A stretch of 64,000 nt of DNA, taken from Alphaproteobacteria bacterium. Its GTDB lineage: Bacteria > Pseudomonadota > Alphaproteobacteria > ATCC43930 > CGMCC-115725. The notes under the pieces were generated by a model. That model had not been told where the DNA came from and did no database searches. It worked only from the letters and a program-made list of their open reading frames with translations. Positions 43,874 to 52,600 of this stretch are shown piece after piece. The stretch spans positions 28,651 through 92,650 of the forward strand of contig JAJPHB010000032.1 of the NCBI GenBank assembly GCA_021325525.1. The letters are read 5' to 3'. A program made the translations under genes and the position numbers. Position 1 is the first letter of the stretch. The number at the start of each line of letters is the position of its first letter.

Positions 43874-44980
43874 CTAAGGGGAGGGGTTCGAAGGGGTCCG
43901 CATCGAGAGGAGCTGATACGCGCTGATGTCGGTCGGGCCGCGGCTGCGCTGGCGCGCGATGTGATCGGCAAGGTTCTCGGCCGTGACGCGGACACCGAAA
44001 TCCTCGTGGCCGGAAACGGGCAGATCGAGCACGCGTTTGACGACGAGCCGGCCGATCTCGGGGTAGAGGTGGTGGCCGTCGTAGAAGTTTTCGTAATCGG
44101 TTGTGACGCTGTTGTAGCCTAGAAAATCGTGAACTTCGCCGAACACCTCGACGATCTCGCCGAGCCACCGCGCATAGTCATCGAACCGACCATGCTCGAT
44201 GACGAGCCGCCACATCGGCGCCGATTCCGGCGTCGTGAACACGACGAAGCGTGAGTGCGGGTGCGAATCGCGCAGGCGCTTCAGCATGTCCTTCAGCTCG
44301 GCATTGTACGTATAGCTGACGCCGTAGCGCTCGCGGCCGTAGAAGTTGAGATTGGCGCGGGCGCGGCGAAAGAATTCCTTCAGTGAAGCCAGGTGGCCGA
44401 CATGCATGCGGCCGGTCCTGTCGAAGACGCCGTAGCCGCCCGGCGTCGTGCCGCAGCTCGTCACATCGGATGCGGCGTAAGCGAGCACTTGCCAGCTCAG
44501 CGTGTTTCGCAATCGGTAGAAGGGGTCGGCGAGGCGCTCGATGAAGAATTGCGGCGGCTTGTCGGTGTCGGTCGTCTTGGTGGGCTCCGCCGTTCCATAG
44601 AAATCGAGCGCCAGGAACACGGTCTTCGGCTCGCCCTGATAGCGCGCGAAGAGGTCGAGCACCGGCTGGTATTCGAAGGGGAACATGCCGCCGAGGGCGA
44701 AGTTGAAAGTGTGGTAGCCGGCAGTGCCGAAATCGAAGCTGTTGCCGCGCGAGCTTGCGAGCAAGACGGAATCGTAGCGCGCGCTGTCGAATCGCGCCTT
44801 GTCGATCTTGTTCTGGCGCTCATCCTTGACGCAGTAGAGGCGGGTGATGCCGGTATCGATGGGCGAGATCCAGAGCGGGTCGACCGCGAAGACGAAGGCG
44901 CCGACCGCGATCAGCGGACCGATGACGAGAGCCATCATCGACAGAACATAGCGGCGGAAATGTGGTCGGGCGGGTGCCAT
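43874..44980 (-). CDS. SGNH-like membrane-anchored protein next to MBOAT
   Basis: A 368-residue protein with one N-terminal membrane segment (about residues 10-34: LSMMALVIGPLIAVGAFVFA), a periplasmic body, and an LLASSRGNSFDFG element near residue 73 that resembles the first SGNH-hydrolase block (Ser nucleophile). It lies 7 bp after an MBOAT acyltransferase gene. This pairing (AlgI-AlgJ, DltB-DltD, PatA-PatB) is known for transferring acyl groups to periplasmic polysaccharides. I infer that role; the DxxH block was only tentatively located near DFLGYNSVTTDYENFYDGHH. Confidence 0.62.
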   Translation of the reverse strand: MAPARPHFRRYVLSMMALVIGPLIAVGAFVFAVDPLWISPIDTGITRLYCVKDERQNKIDKARFDSARYDSVLLASSRGNSFDFGTAGYHTFNFALGGMFPFEYQPVLDLFARYQGEPKTVFLALDFYGTAEPTKTTDTDKPPQFFIERLADPFYRLRNTLSWQVLAYAASDVTSCGTTPGGYGVFDRTGRMHVGHLASLKEFFRRARANLNFYGRERYGVSYTYNAELKDMLKRLRDSHPHSRFVVFTTPESAPMWRLVIEHGRFDDYARWLGEIVEVFGEVHDFLGYNSVTTDYENFYDGHHLYPEIGRLVVKRVLDLPVSGHEDFGVRVTAENLADHIARQRSRGPTDISAYQLLSMRTPSNPSP

Positions 44981-44987
44981 GCGCGGC

Positions 44988-46535
44988 TCAGAATTGGAAG
45001 TAGAGGAATTCCGAGACGCCGTCCCCCATGCCGAGGATCGCGCTCGCCAGCACGAGTGCTGCCAATGCCGCCCAGCCCGGGCTCGGCCGCCAGGACCAGC
45101 GGCTCGCGCTGCGCCGGCCGCCATAGATCATGATTGCCGGCCGGTAGCCCGCGGTCAGCTCGAAGGTGTTCGGCAGCAGCCAGCAGGCGAGGAGCAGCGA
45201 AAGCGTCAGCGGCACCACATAGGGGCGCACCGCATAGGGGGTGAGATCATGCGGCAGGAAGCCGTCGAAGCGGAACAGATGGAGCTTCGCCAGTGCCGAG
45301 GCGGCGAGGCGTTTTGGAACCGAGATGCCGTTGAGGCCGCCCATGCTTTCGACAATCGCCACCGCAGTCGGCAGATTGGCGGCGCGGAAGAAGACCCAGG
45401 CGACGGTCACGGCGGCGAAGGTTGCGGCGCGGCGCCACCAGACGCCGCCATGCCCTGTTGCGCCGCGCGCCCGCCAGAGATGATTGATGCTGAGATAGGC
45501 GCCATGCAGCGTTCCCCAGACAAGGAAATTCCAGCTCGCGCCGTGCCATAGCCCACCGAGCGCCATGGTCAGCAGCACGTTGAGGTAGCGCCGCGCCTTG
45601 CCGCGCCGATTGCCTCCGAGCGGAATATAGAGATAGTCGCGCAGAAAGCGCGACAGGGTGATGTGCCAGCGGCGCCAGAAATCGATGACGCTCGTCGCCT
45701 TGTAGGGCGACCAGAAATTGACCGGCAGGCGGATGCCGACCATGCGGGCGAGGCCGACGGCCATTTCCGAATAGCCGGAGAAATCGAAGTAGAGCTGCAA
45801 GCCGTAGGCGGTGGCGCCGATCCAGGCCTCGACGAGGTCGAGCCGCGTGCCGCTCGCGGCGGCGTCGAAGAAGGGCGTCGCGAACTGCGCGATGCTGTCG
45901 GCGATCATCACCTTCTTGAAGAGGCCGATGCCGAAGATGGTGAAGCCGAGCGCCAGATCCTCGCCCATGCGGCGGCGACCGCGCAGAACGGCGTCAGCCT
46001 CGAATTGCGGCGCCACCTCCTGGAAGCGGACGATCGGACCCGCGATGAGTTGCGGGAAGAAGACGACGAAGAGGCTGTATCGCAGGATATCCTTGGGGCG
46101 CGTCTCGCGACGATAGGTGTCGACGAGAAACGCGATCTTCTGAAAGATGAAGAACGAGATCGCCAGCGGCAGGGTGATTCGCTGCAGAGAGATGCCGGTG
46201 CCGGCGAATGCGTTCAGATTGTCGACGATGAAGTTCGCATATTTGAACCAGCCGAGGACCGCGAGGTTGCCGCCGACCCCGAGGACGAGCAGCGCCCGCC
46301 GCCATGCTTCCGAGAACGGAGCTTCCGCGAGAAGCCGCCCGAGCCCGTAATTCGCCAGCATGATGGCGTAGAGGAGCCAGAGGTAGGCTGGGTTCCACCA
46401 GCCGTAGAAAAGCGTCGAGGCGGCGAGCAGCCAGAGCACGGCGCCGGTCGCAAGCCCGAGCGCGCGAATGAGGAGAAAGCCGCCCAGCGTCAGCGGCAGG
46501 AAGACAAAGACGAAGATATGCGAATTGAACAGCAT
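44988..46535 (-). CDS. MBOAT family O-acyltransferase
   Basis: A 515-residue polytopic membrane protein. The conserved MBOAT block YFDFSGYSEMAVGLARMVG is followed by FWRRWHITLSRFLRDYLYIP, with an invariant His and Arg, and GGLWHGASWNFLVWGTLHG, with the second catalytic His at about residues 323-330. AlgI and PatA relatives carry acyl groups across the membrane to exported polysaccharides. The ATG at 46535 gives the family N-terminus, with the first segment beginning FVFLPLTLGGFLLI. It pairs with the SGNH-like gene downstream. Confidence 0.92.
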   Translation of the reverse strand: MLFNSHIFVFVFLPLTLGGFLLIRALGLATGAVLWLLAASTLFYGWWNPAYLWLLYAIMLANYGLGRLLAEAPFSEAWRRALLVLGVGGNLAVLGWFKYANFIVDNLNAFAGTGISLQRITLPLAISFFIFQKIAFLVDTYRRETRPKDILRYSLFVVFFPQLIAGPIVRFQEVAPQFEADAVLRGRRRMGEDLALGFTIFGIGLFKKVMIADSIAQFATPFFDAAASGTRLDLVEAWIGATAYGLQLYFDFSGYSEMAVGLARMVGIRLPVNFWSPYKATSVIDFWRRWHITLSRFLRDYLYIPLGGNRRGKARRYLNVLLTMALGGLWHGASWNFLVWGTLHGAYLSINHLWRARGATGHGGVWWRRAATFAAVTVAWVFFRAANLPTAVAIVESMGGLNGISVPKRLAASALAKLHLFRFDGFLPHDLTPYAVRPYVVPLTLSLLLACWLLPNTFELTAGYRPAIMIYGGRRSASRWSWRPSPGWAALAALVLASAILGMGDGVSEFLYFQF

Positions 46536-46545
46536 CGCCGCCGCG

Positions 46546-47385
46546 TCAGTACGGGCGAAAACCGTAGGGCAGATGCGTCGTATACATGCTCATCAGCATG
46601 ATCCGGCGGCCGGACTTGAGCTGGGTTCCGGCGTGGAGGCCGCGAGCATCGAAGATGACGAGCGTGCCGGCGGCGCCAAGAAAGCTCACCTTCTCGAATT
46701 GGAGCGGCTCGACCGTGTACCACGAACCGCCTGCCGAGGCGGTCGGCAGAAAGCGCGAGGCGTAATCCTTCTCGCGCCGCCACGGCACCCGCTCATGGCT
46801 GCCGCGGAGGTAGAGGGTCGGCGCGTTGTCGGGGCCGACATCGGTCACATAGAGAAAGCTCTTGAGCCGCACGCGCCAATCGTCCCAGTGCGGCGCGGCG
46901 GAGGAATCGATGCGCTCGGGATCGTATTTGTTCAGCACCGTCGCCCCGGTCAGATGGCACTCTGCCCCGAAAAGCGCGCGTGCCAAGCGGTGCATCTCGT
47001 CGTTTTGGACGACGAGCCGGTGCGCGATGGGGAGGGCTTCCGTGATCTGCAGCCCGCAGATGCCGTCATGGGGAAAATTGCGGAAGCTGACGGGGCCGTC
47101 GTAGCGTCCCGTGGCAAAACCCGGAACGGCCTCGATCTCCGCGCGCAGCGCCGCGACGGTCGCGGCGTCGACATAGTTCGGGATGATGCAGAAGCCGTCG
47201 CGCCGCACCGCGTCGAACTGCGCCTTGTCCGGCGCCAAGTCGCGATCGGGGACGATGGCGCGCCAGTATTCGGCGTAGATGCCGTCGAAGATGCGCATGC
47301 TGCGGTCGAGCAAGCGCTTCGCCCGCGCCTCGGGGGCGAAGAAGCGGCGGGCGCCGCTGACGACGCGTCTTGCACCGGTCAGCAT
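46546..47385 (-). CDS. PhyH-like Fe(II)/2OG dioxygenase 2
   Basis: A 279-residue dioxygenase. The metal triad is HWD (SSAAPHWDDWRVRLKS) and the distal His in RGLHAGTQLKSGRRIML with an Arg for 2-oxoglutarate. The central strand FLYVTDVGPDNAPTLYLRGSH matches the PhyH pattern GxxxxxxGSH. It starts 7 bp inside the fused HisF-WbpG gene stop region. Together with the paralogues at 28430 and 53167 it may hydroxylate sugar or lipid components. Confidence 0.78.
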   Translation of the reverse strand: MLTGARRVVSGARRFFAPEARAKRLLDRSMRIFDGIYAEYWRAIVPDRDLAPDKAQFDAVRRDGFCIIPNYVDAATVAALRAEIEAVPGFATGRYDGPVSFRNFPHDGICGLQITEALPIAHRLVVQNDEMHRLARALFGAECHLTGATVLNKYDPERIDSSAAPHWDDWRVRLKSFLYVTDVGPDNAPTLYLRGSHERVPWRREKDYASRFLPTASAGGSWYTVEPLQFEKVSFLGAAGTLVIFDARGLHAGTQLKSGRRIMLMSMYTTHLPYGFRPY

Positions 47386-49457
47386 GGCGCTCCCGTCGCG
47401 TCGTTATCGGCATCGAGCTCGTCCTTCTCCCAGCCATGCGGCCCCATGCGCCAGACGCGCGGGTCGCGGAAGGTGTCGGCGATGCGGTCGAACTCGTCCT
47501 CGCCCATGCCGACATAGTCGAGCCAGCGCTTGAGATCGCTCGGCTTCACGGGATCCATTTGCTTGACGAGCGCGATGCCCTGGCCGCGGCCCATGAGGCC
47601 GGCGCGGATGTCCTTGCAGACATGGTCGGTGCAGCGGCCATAGCCGAATTTGATGAACTTCAGATAGTCGTGGACACCGTTCTCATGCATGTCGTCGAGA
47701 TTCGACATGCGCCGGTAGGTGCGCTCGAAAGGCTGCTCGCTCACCTCGAAGCCGTATTTTTCGATCATGAGCTTCGTGTGCTCGTTCGCCTCCCAGTAGA
47801 CGTAATTGCCGAGATAGAGGCCGCGCAGATCGAGCTCGAAGAGCGTCTCGTCGCCGGGATATTGCCAGGCCGCCAGATCCTGCGCCGTCAGCCCGTCGCG
47901 CCCGACGAAATAATTCCATTCATAGCCGCGCGCGAAATGCTCGAGCCGGTCGCGGTAGCTCATCTCCGGAAAATCGTCCATGGAGAATTGGCCGCAGAGG
48001 TCGAGATAGCCGTGCTCGCCCCAGATGACGAGCGGGATTTTGTGCTGCGCCGCAATCCGCACGGGCACGGTCGTGATCCCGACATGCGCGTGCCAGTTCA
48101 TGTCGCCCATCACGGCGAAGGCGAGGCGGTTCAGCTTTTTCAGAACCTCGACCGACGGCCGGTAGACGATGTGGTCGACGCCGAAGACCTCCTTCATGCG
48201 CAGCATGTTGCGCCAGCCCGCCGGCGTCCAATTGTTGCCGTCATAGGTGACGAGCAGGGGATTGAGGCCGAATTCGTGCTTTACCACATGCGTTTGGAAC
48301 CACGAATCCTTGCCGCCGGAGACGGCGATCACGACGTCGTGCCGGCTGCCGTCGCGGCAGCGGTATTTCTCGAAGATCTGCCGCAGAAGCTCGCGTCTCC
48401 TGGCCCATTCTGCCGGCGGAATCGCCGCCTTCACCTCGGCCATGCGGCAACCCATGCAGACGCCCGCCTCGTCGAACTCCATCGGCGCCGCGCTGATCGA
48501 GGGATAAACGCAGCGTCTGCACCAGCGGATCTTGTGCCGGTTCGCGCGCGGCCGCGCGGCCACGTAGTCGCGCGCCGCCGCCTGGCGCCGCCGCTCGGCA
48601 AGGCGCGCGTCCTCGGCGGCACGGTCATAGCTGGGTTCGCGCCGTTGCCAGCGGCTGTTGAGCTTCACCGGGCGCATGGCGAGGCCGGCATCGAGGCAGG
48701 CCTTCTTGGCGAAAGGATAAGAGAGTTCATAGAAATGGAAGATGTTGGCGGCCGCGACGGCGCTGGCCCCCGCGCAGATTCCGGCCGCGAAATCCTCGTA
48801 CTTGCCGACGCCGCCACAGGCGATGACCGGGATCGTGACGGCGCGTGTCACTTGGCGGACGAGGTCGAGATCATAGCCCTGCGCTGAGCCGTCGCGGTCG
48901 ATCGCGTTGAGCAGGATCTCGCCGGCGCCGCGCGCCTCCGCCTCGCGCGCCCAGGCAGCAGGCTCGCGCCCCGTCGGCCGCCTCCCGTCGGCGGCAAAGA
49001 CCTCATACCGCCCCGGGCCGAGTCGCCTGGCGTCGATCGAGACGACGATGCATTGCGCGCCGAACCGGCGCGATGCCGCATCGATGAAGCCAGGATCGGC
49101 GAGGGCCGCCGTGTTGATGATGACCTTGTCGGCGCCTGCGGCAAGGCGTGCCGCGATATCCTCAGGGCTGCGCACGCGGCCGCCGAAGGCGAGCGGCATG
49201 AACGAGACCTTCGCCACCTCGCGCAGCACGTCCAGCGCCGATGTCCCATGGTAGCGCTGCTGGATGTCGTCCCGGCGCAGGTCGTGGACATCCTCGCCGC
49301 TGATGTCGAGAAGCACGAGCTCATCGACGTTCCAGTTGGAGAAGCGTTCGATCGTGCTCATCGGATTGCCGATGACCTGATGCACCTTGAAGAGCTGGCT
49401 GCGGACGATGACCCCCTGCTTCAGCAGCAGCACGGGGATGAGACGCGGGCGGGTCAT
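47379..49457 (-). CDS. HisF-like domain fused to WbpG/PseA-type N-acetyl sugar amidotransferase
   Basis: One continuous 692-residue frame joins two enzymes usually encoded separately. Residues about 1-250 form a HisF-like barrel: IPVLLLKQG at the start, VVSIDARR (Asp near 142), AIDRDGSAQGYD and IPVIACGGVG. Asp11 of true HisF is Leu here. After a charged linker (about 255-305), residues 309-692 are a WbpG-type amidotransferase with zinc pairs CRRC and CMGC, the ATP pyrophosphatase loop SGGKDS near 380 and a conserved MSNLDDMHENG region. In known systems HisH2 and HisF2 supply ammonia to WbpG to convert a sugar N-acetyl to an acetamidino group. HisH follows upstream at 49477. The start at 49457 (MTRPRLIPVLLL) is the HisF N-terminus. 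Confidence 0.87.
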   Translation of the reverse strand: MTRPRLIPVLLLKQGVIVRSQLFKVHQVIGNPMSTIERFSNWNVDELVLLDISGEDVHDLRRDDIQQRYHGTSALDVLREVAKVSFMPLAFGGRVRSPEDIAARLAAGADKVIINTAALADPGFIDAASRRFGAQCIVVSIDARRLGPGRYEVFAADGRRPTGREPAAWAREAEARGAGEILLNAIDRDGSAQGYDLDLVRQVTRAVTIPVIACGGVGKYEDFAAGICAGASAVAAANIFHFYELSYPFAKKACLDAGLAMRPVKLNSRWQRREPSYDRAAEDARLAERRRQAAARDYVAARPRANRHKIRWCRRCVYPSISAAPMEFDEAGVCMGCRMAEVKAAIPPAEWARRRELLRQIFEKYRCRDGSRHDVVIAVSGGKDSWFQTHVVKHEFGLNPLLVTYDGNNWTPAGWRNMLRMKEVFGVDHIVYRPSVEVLKKLNRLAFAVMGDMNWHAHVGITTVPVRIAAQHKIPLVIWGEHGYLDLCGQFSMDDFPEMSYRDRLEHFARGYEWNYFVGRDGLTAQDLAAWQYPGDETLFELDLRGLYLGNYVYWEANEHTKLMIEKYGFEVSEQPFERTYRRMSNLDDMHENGVHDYLKFIKFGYGRCTDHVCKDIRAGLMGRGQGIALVKQMDPVKPSDLKRWLDYVGMGEDEFDRIADTFRDPRVWRMGPHGWEKDELDADNDATGAPC

Positions 49458-49476
49458 GGGCGCAGCGGATACACCG

Positions 49477-50109
49477 TCAATTGGTCCGCCCCTGCCGCCG
49501 CAGGTGATCCAGGAACGCCGCGAGGAGATCGAGGCCGTCATCCTGGCTCTTCTCGGTGTGGAACTGGACGCCGAAGAGATTGCCGGCTTCGATCGCGACG
49601 GGAACGGCTTCACCCGAATAGTCGATCGTCGCCGCGACGCAAGACGGGTCGGCGGGTTCCAGGCGATAGCTGTGGACATGATAGAAGCTGCCGCCGCGAG
49701 CCTCGGGGAAAAGCACGCCGCGCCGCGTCGGCGTCACATCGCACCAGCCGATATTGGGCACGCGAAAGCGCGGATCGCTGGGCGCGAGGCGCGTGACGCG
49801 CCCGCGCACGAGACCAAGTCCCTTGTGGCTCCCGTGCTCCTCGCTTTCTTCGGCGAGAAGCTGCATCCCGAGGCAGATGCCGAGGATCGGCGTGCCTGCG
49901 GCGACAGCGCGGCGGAGCGGCTCGACGAGCGCCTGCTGCCGGAGACTCGCCATCCCGTCGCCGAAGGCGCCGACGCCGGGGAGCAGCACGGCCGCCGCCC
50001 GCGCCAGCGTCGCAGGCCGCGCCGTCTCGACGGAGGATGCGCCGACCCGCTCCAGCGCCCGGAACACCGAGGCGACATTGCTGATGCCCATATCGATGAC
50101 GGCGATCAT
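49477..50109 (-). CDS. hisH: HisH-like glutamine amidotransferase subunit
   Basis: A 210-residue class I glutaminase. It begins IAVIDMGISNVASVFRAL; the nucleophile elbow is GICLGMQLLAEESEEHG, with Cys near residue 79, and the His-Glu pair is in GVQFHTEKSQDDG, so the triad is complete. It should release ammonia from glutamine for the HisF barrel. The start at 50109 overlaps the upstream FkbM stop (ATGA), and 19 bp separate it from the fused HisF-WbpG gene. A role in histidine biosynthesis is unlikely here because no other his gene is present. Confidence 0.88.
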   Translation of the reverse strand: MIAVIDMGISNVASVFRALERVGASSVETARPATLARAAAVLLPGVGAFGDGMASLRQQALVEPLRRAVAAGTPILGICLGMQLLAEESEEHGSHKGLGLVRGRVTRLAPSDPRFRVPNIGWCDVTPTRRGVLFPEARGGSFYHVHSYRLEPADPSCVAATIDYSGEAVPVAIEAGNLFGVQFHTEKSQDDGLDLLAAFLDHLRRQGRTN

Positions 50110-51134
50110 CGGAACGGCAGCAGACGGTCCAACGGGCGGAGCAGGCTCAAGAGGGGCGCCGGGAGGCCGGTCGCGACGCGTTGGCGGAGCCGCCGGATGA
50201 TCTGGACACGGCGGTCGTCCTGGAAGCGGTAGTAGCGCGTTGCGTCGCGGATGATGCGCTCGATCGCTTCGCGCTCGCCAGACGCGGTGCGCTCGCGGAG
50301 GAAGACGAGGAGCTCGAAGGCGTATTCGAGCTGCCCCATGACTTCGGCGATTGCCGCCAGCTTGAGGATCCGTGTCGGCGAGGTCGGACGGGCACCGTCT
50401 GCGACCGGATCGGCGACGTAGAGCGCCTCGCCATTCGCCGCCTGGCCGGCGCGCGTCAGTGCCGATTCGCCGACCGAGATGGGGCTCGCATATTTGCCGT
50501 AGCGCTTGATTCGCGCGATGTCCCAGAGGGTGAAGCCGCGCGGCGCGAGGAAATTGTCGATATCGCCGAGGCGCGGCGTCCCGAACCAGCACTCGTTGAA
50601 GACGACGTCGAGATAGAGCGCGAGGACGGTGCCGAGAATCCGCGGCGATGCCTCCATCACTTCGAGCTCGAGGCCTTCGATGTCGATCTTGGCGAAATCG
50701 ACCTCGTCGATTCCGGCGCCCGAGGCCCAATCATCGAGGCTGATCGTATCGACCGTCACCCGGCGGACGACGCGCGATGCGACGCCACCGCGCAGGATTT
50801 GACCTTGATAGGGGTATTTGATGCGATCGAGCAGCGCCAAATTGGGTTCGAGAAAGGACGAGCTGAACTGGTGCTCGCCGATATTGAGCACCCGTCCCTT
50901 CTCCGTGCGCCCGAGAAAGAGCGGATGGTAGCGGCAGTTGATGCCCTCCGCATCGGCTTCGGCCTGCAGGCGCGCGCATTCGCCGGCATCGGCCTCGAAA
51001 GCATGGATTTCCGCGGCGCGACCGAGGAAGGCCCAGCGCGCCGCTTCGCCGCCGCCGCTGGCGCCGCAATCGAGGACCCGCAAGCGCTCGCCGGCGAGCG
51101 GCCCCGAAAAAAGCGCGGTCGCGATAAAGTGCAT
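50106..51134 (-). CDS. FkbM-family methyltransferase 2
   Basis: A 342-residue FkbM-type methyltransferase. LRVLDCGASGGGEAARWAF is motif I, IHAFEADAGECARL follows, and the diagnostic VDFAKIDIEGLELEVMEASP lies at about residues 140-158. A long C-terminal helical extension (about residues 255-342) is rich in Arg and Leu and not typical of the core family. The ATG at 51134 overlaps the upstream stop as TGATG. It is coupled to HisH downstream, linking methylation with sugar amidation. Confidence 0.82.
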   Translation of the reverse strand: MHFIATALFSGPLAGERLRVLDCGASGGGEAARWAFLGRAAEIHAFEADAGECARLQAEADAEGINCRYHPLFLGRTEKGRVLNIGEHQFSSSFLEPNLALLDRIKYPYQGQILRGGVASRVVRRVTVDTISLDDWASGAGIDEVDFAKIDIEGLELEVMEASPRILGTVLALYLDVVFNECWFGTPRLGDIDNFLAPRGFTLWDIARIKRYGKYASPISVGESALTRAGQAANGEALYVADPVADGARPTSPTRILKLAAIAEVMGQLEYAFELLVFLRERTASGEREAIERIIRDATRYYRFQDDRRVQIIRRLRQRVATGLPAPLLSLLRPLDRLLPFR

Positions 51135-52504
51135 CAGCGCACCTCGGCTTCCGCGAGCCGTCGCGGCGGCACCCGTTCGATCGGCGCGAAATCGAGCCGC
51201 ACCAGCCCTTTCTCCGCGAAGCGGCTGAGATAGCGATGGACCCGCTCGAAAGGCAGGTCATGCTTCTCGGCGATGTCGAGGATGGTCATCGTCCCGTCGA
51301 GGTAGCGCAGGAGGCAGTCGAGGAGATAGCCCCATTTCTCGGCGTCTTCCGGCAGGTTCTTCTCGACCGACGGGTCCTTGCGCTCCATGTATAGGTCGTA
51401 TTCAGGATTGGAGAGGCAGACGAGGCCGTCGAACTTGCGGGTGACGCGGGCATCGCTTTCCAGCGTTTCGATGACTTTCTGAAGGACCAGGAGAAACTCC
51501 GCCATTTGCCCCGGGTCCATCAGCTCGGGCGCATCGAGGCTGGTATGATATTCGGGGTAGGGTTCGAGCAGCGCCTCCGAGCGCGTCGCCTCGATGAAGG
51601 GCACCTCGTAGCCCGGCGCCTCCCAGACCGTCTCGTCATTGCCGGCGCCCTGGCGCCACGGTACGAGCGCGTGGCTCTTCGCGAAGTGGCGAACGGCGTT
51701 GCGGAAAGCGGCGTCGATCTTGTGCCCGCCTAAGAAAGTCGAAGCGATCTTGATCGGCCCTTTCGTTCCCGGCATCTCCTCGAAGACGCCGCAGACAATC
51801 CGGTCGAGCTCCTCTCGCGGCAGGTCGCGGAGATAGAAGACGGTGCCGAGATGCTCGGGGCCGATGAGTAGGCGGTAGCTGTAATAGGTGTCCCGCGGGC
51901 GGAGCCACTGGAAAAGCCGGATCAGCAGCGCCGTCCCGGCGAAGCCGTCATTCGCCATGTGCGGATGGCAGGAATTGGAGTGGAAGACGATGGTCTTTTG
52001 GCTCCGCCCCTTCTTGTCATGCTGGGCGACCAGCATCTCTCCCGGAGCATATTCGGTTTCGAGCGCCACCTCGTAGCGGCCGGGCCCCAAGCTCCGGTAG
52101 ATCTCGTAGGGGACCGACAGCGCCCAATCTGCGGCCCAGGGCCGGTATTGCCACATGCAGTGAAAGACATAGGCGGCGGGCAGGTCTGATTTGGTGACGA
52201 GACGCGGCTTCAGCTCCTCCCAATCGAGCGTGCCGCGAAAGGATTTGGCATAGCGGGCGACGCCGAGCGTGTGGCGCCGCCCGTCGAAGACGAGACGCCC
52301 GTCGCGACGGATCTCGGCGCGCCGGACCCGCCAATTCTGCGGTACGACCCAGCCGTTGAAGCTCTCTCCCGAGGGATAGCGGAACAGCCTCAGCGGCACC
52401 TCTTCGGCGATGCGCGCGAACAGGCGCTCGTTGTCGTCGGCGACGACGCCGGTCGCGAAGGCGCAAAGCTCGCGCGTCAACGGCAGAAAGGCGTGCGGGT
52501 CCAT
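51134..52504 (-). CDS. DUF4910/DUF2172-type aminopeptidase-like protein with winged helix
   Basis: A 456-residue protein resembling the M28-like DUF4910 family found in surface-glycan loci. A HSNSCHPHMANDGFAGTALL segment (about residues 185-204) and later YHTSLDAPELMDPG provide His and Asp ligands expected for zinc. A C-terminal region from about residue 385 (KWGYLLDCLLRYLDGTMTIL, DIAEKHDLPFERVHRYLSRF) looks like a winged-helix DNA-binding or interaction domain. The hydrolytic substrate is unknown; deacylation or amide hydrolysis of a glycan precursor is possible. The ATG at 52504 faces the divergent yefM promoter region. Confidence 0.7.
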   Translation of the reverse strand: MDPHAFLPLTRELCAFATGVVADDNERLFARIAEEVPLRLFRYPSGESFNGWVVPQNWRVRRAEIRRDGRLVFDGRRHTLGVARYAKSFRGTLDWEELKPRLVTKSDLPAAYVFHCMWQYRPWAADWALSVPYEIYRSLGPGRYEVALETEYAPGEMLVAQHDKKGRSQKTIVFHSNSCHPHMANDGFAGTALLIRLFQWLRPRDTYYSYRLLIGPEHLGTVFYLRDLPREELDRIVCGVFEEMPGTKGPIKIASTFLGGHKIDAAFRNAVRHFAKSHALVPWRQGAGNDETVWEAPGYEVPFIEATRSEALLEPYPEYHTSLDAPELMDPGQMAEFLLVLQKVIETLESDARVTRKFDGLVCLSNPEYDLYMERKDPSVEKNLPEDAEKWGYLLDCLLRYLDGTMTILDIAEKHDLPFERVHRYLSRFAEKGLVRLDFAPIERVPPRRLAEAEVR

Positions 52505-52544
52505 GGCGAAATCGTTTGTACCCCGGTCGGATGCCCGTTCCGGA

Positions 52545-52573
52545 TTGGCATCCGCTTACGATCGTACATATAT
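52545..52573 (+). promoter_or_regulatory. Promoter of yefM-yoeB
   Basis: A TTGGCA -35 box (52545-52550) and an ATATAT -10 box (52568-52573) are separated by exactly 17 bp and precede the yefM start by 27 bp. The -10 overlaps the palindromic operator, which fits repression by the YefM-YoeB complex. Only matches to the sigma-70 consensus support this. Confidence 0.5.
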
Positions 52574-52580
52574 CTGTACG
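52563..52580. promoter_or_regulatory. Palindromic operator CGTACA-N6-TGTACG
   Basis: A perfect 6 bp inverted repeat, CGTACATATATCTGTACG, sits across the -10 of yefM. YefM-type antitoxins bind palindromes with TGTACA cores, so this is the likely autoregulatory site. The sequence match is seen directly; binding is inferred. Confidence 0.65.
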
Positions 52581-52600
52581 TATTTCCCGAGAGAGCTGAC

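Noticed and set aside
49458..49679. N-terminal extension of the HisF-WbpG protein upstream of 49457
   Set aside because: The frame overlaps the hisH coding region and is low-complexity; MTRPRLIPVLLL is the proper HisF N-terminus.
49477..50109. HisH and the HisF domain as histidine-biosynthesis genes
   Set aside because: No other his genes are nearby, HisF lacks Asp11, and HisF is fused to a sugar amidotransferase, so a glycan amidination role fits better.
52271..52600. Extended yefM frame starting at 52271
   Set aside because: It would read through the divergent DUF4910 gene and its own promoter and operator; YefM homologues begin at the ATG 52601.
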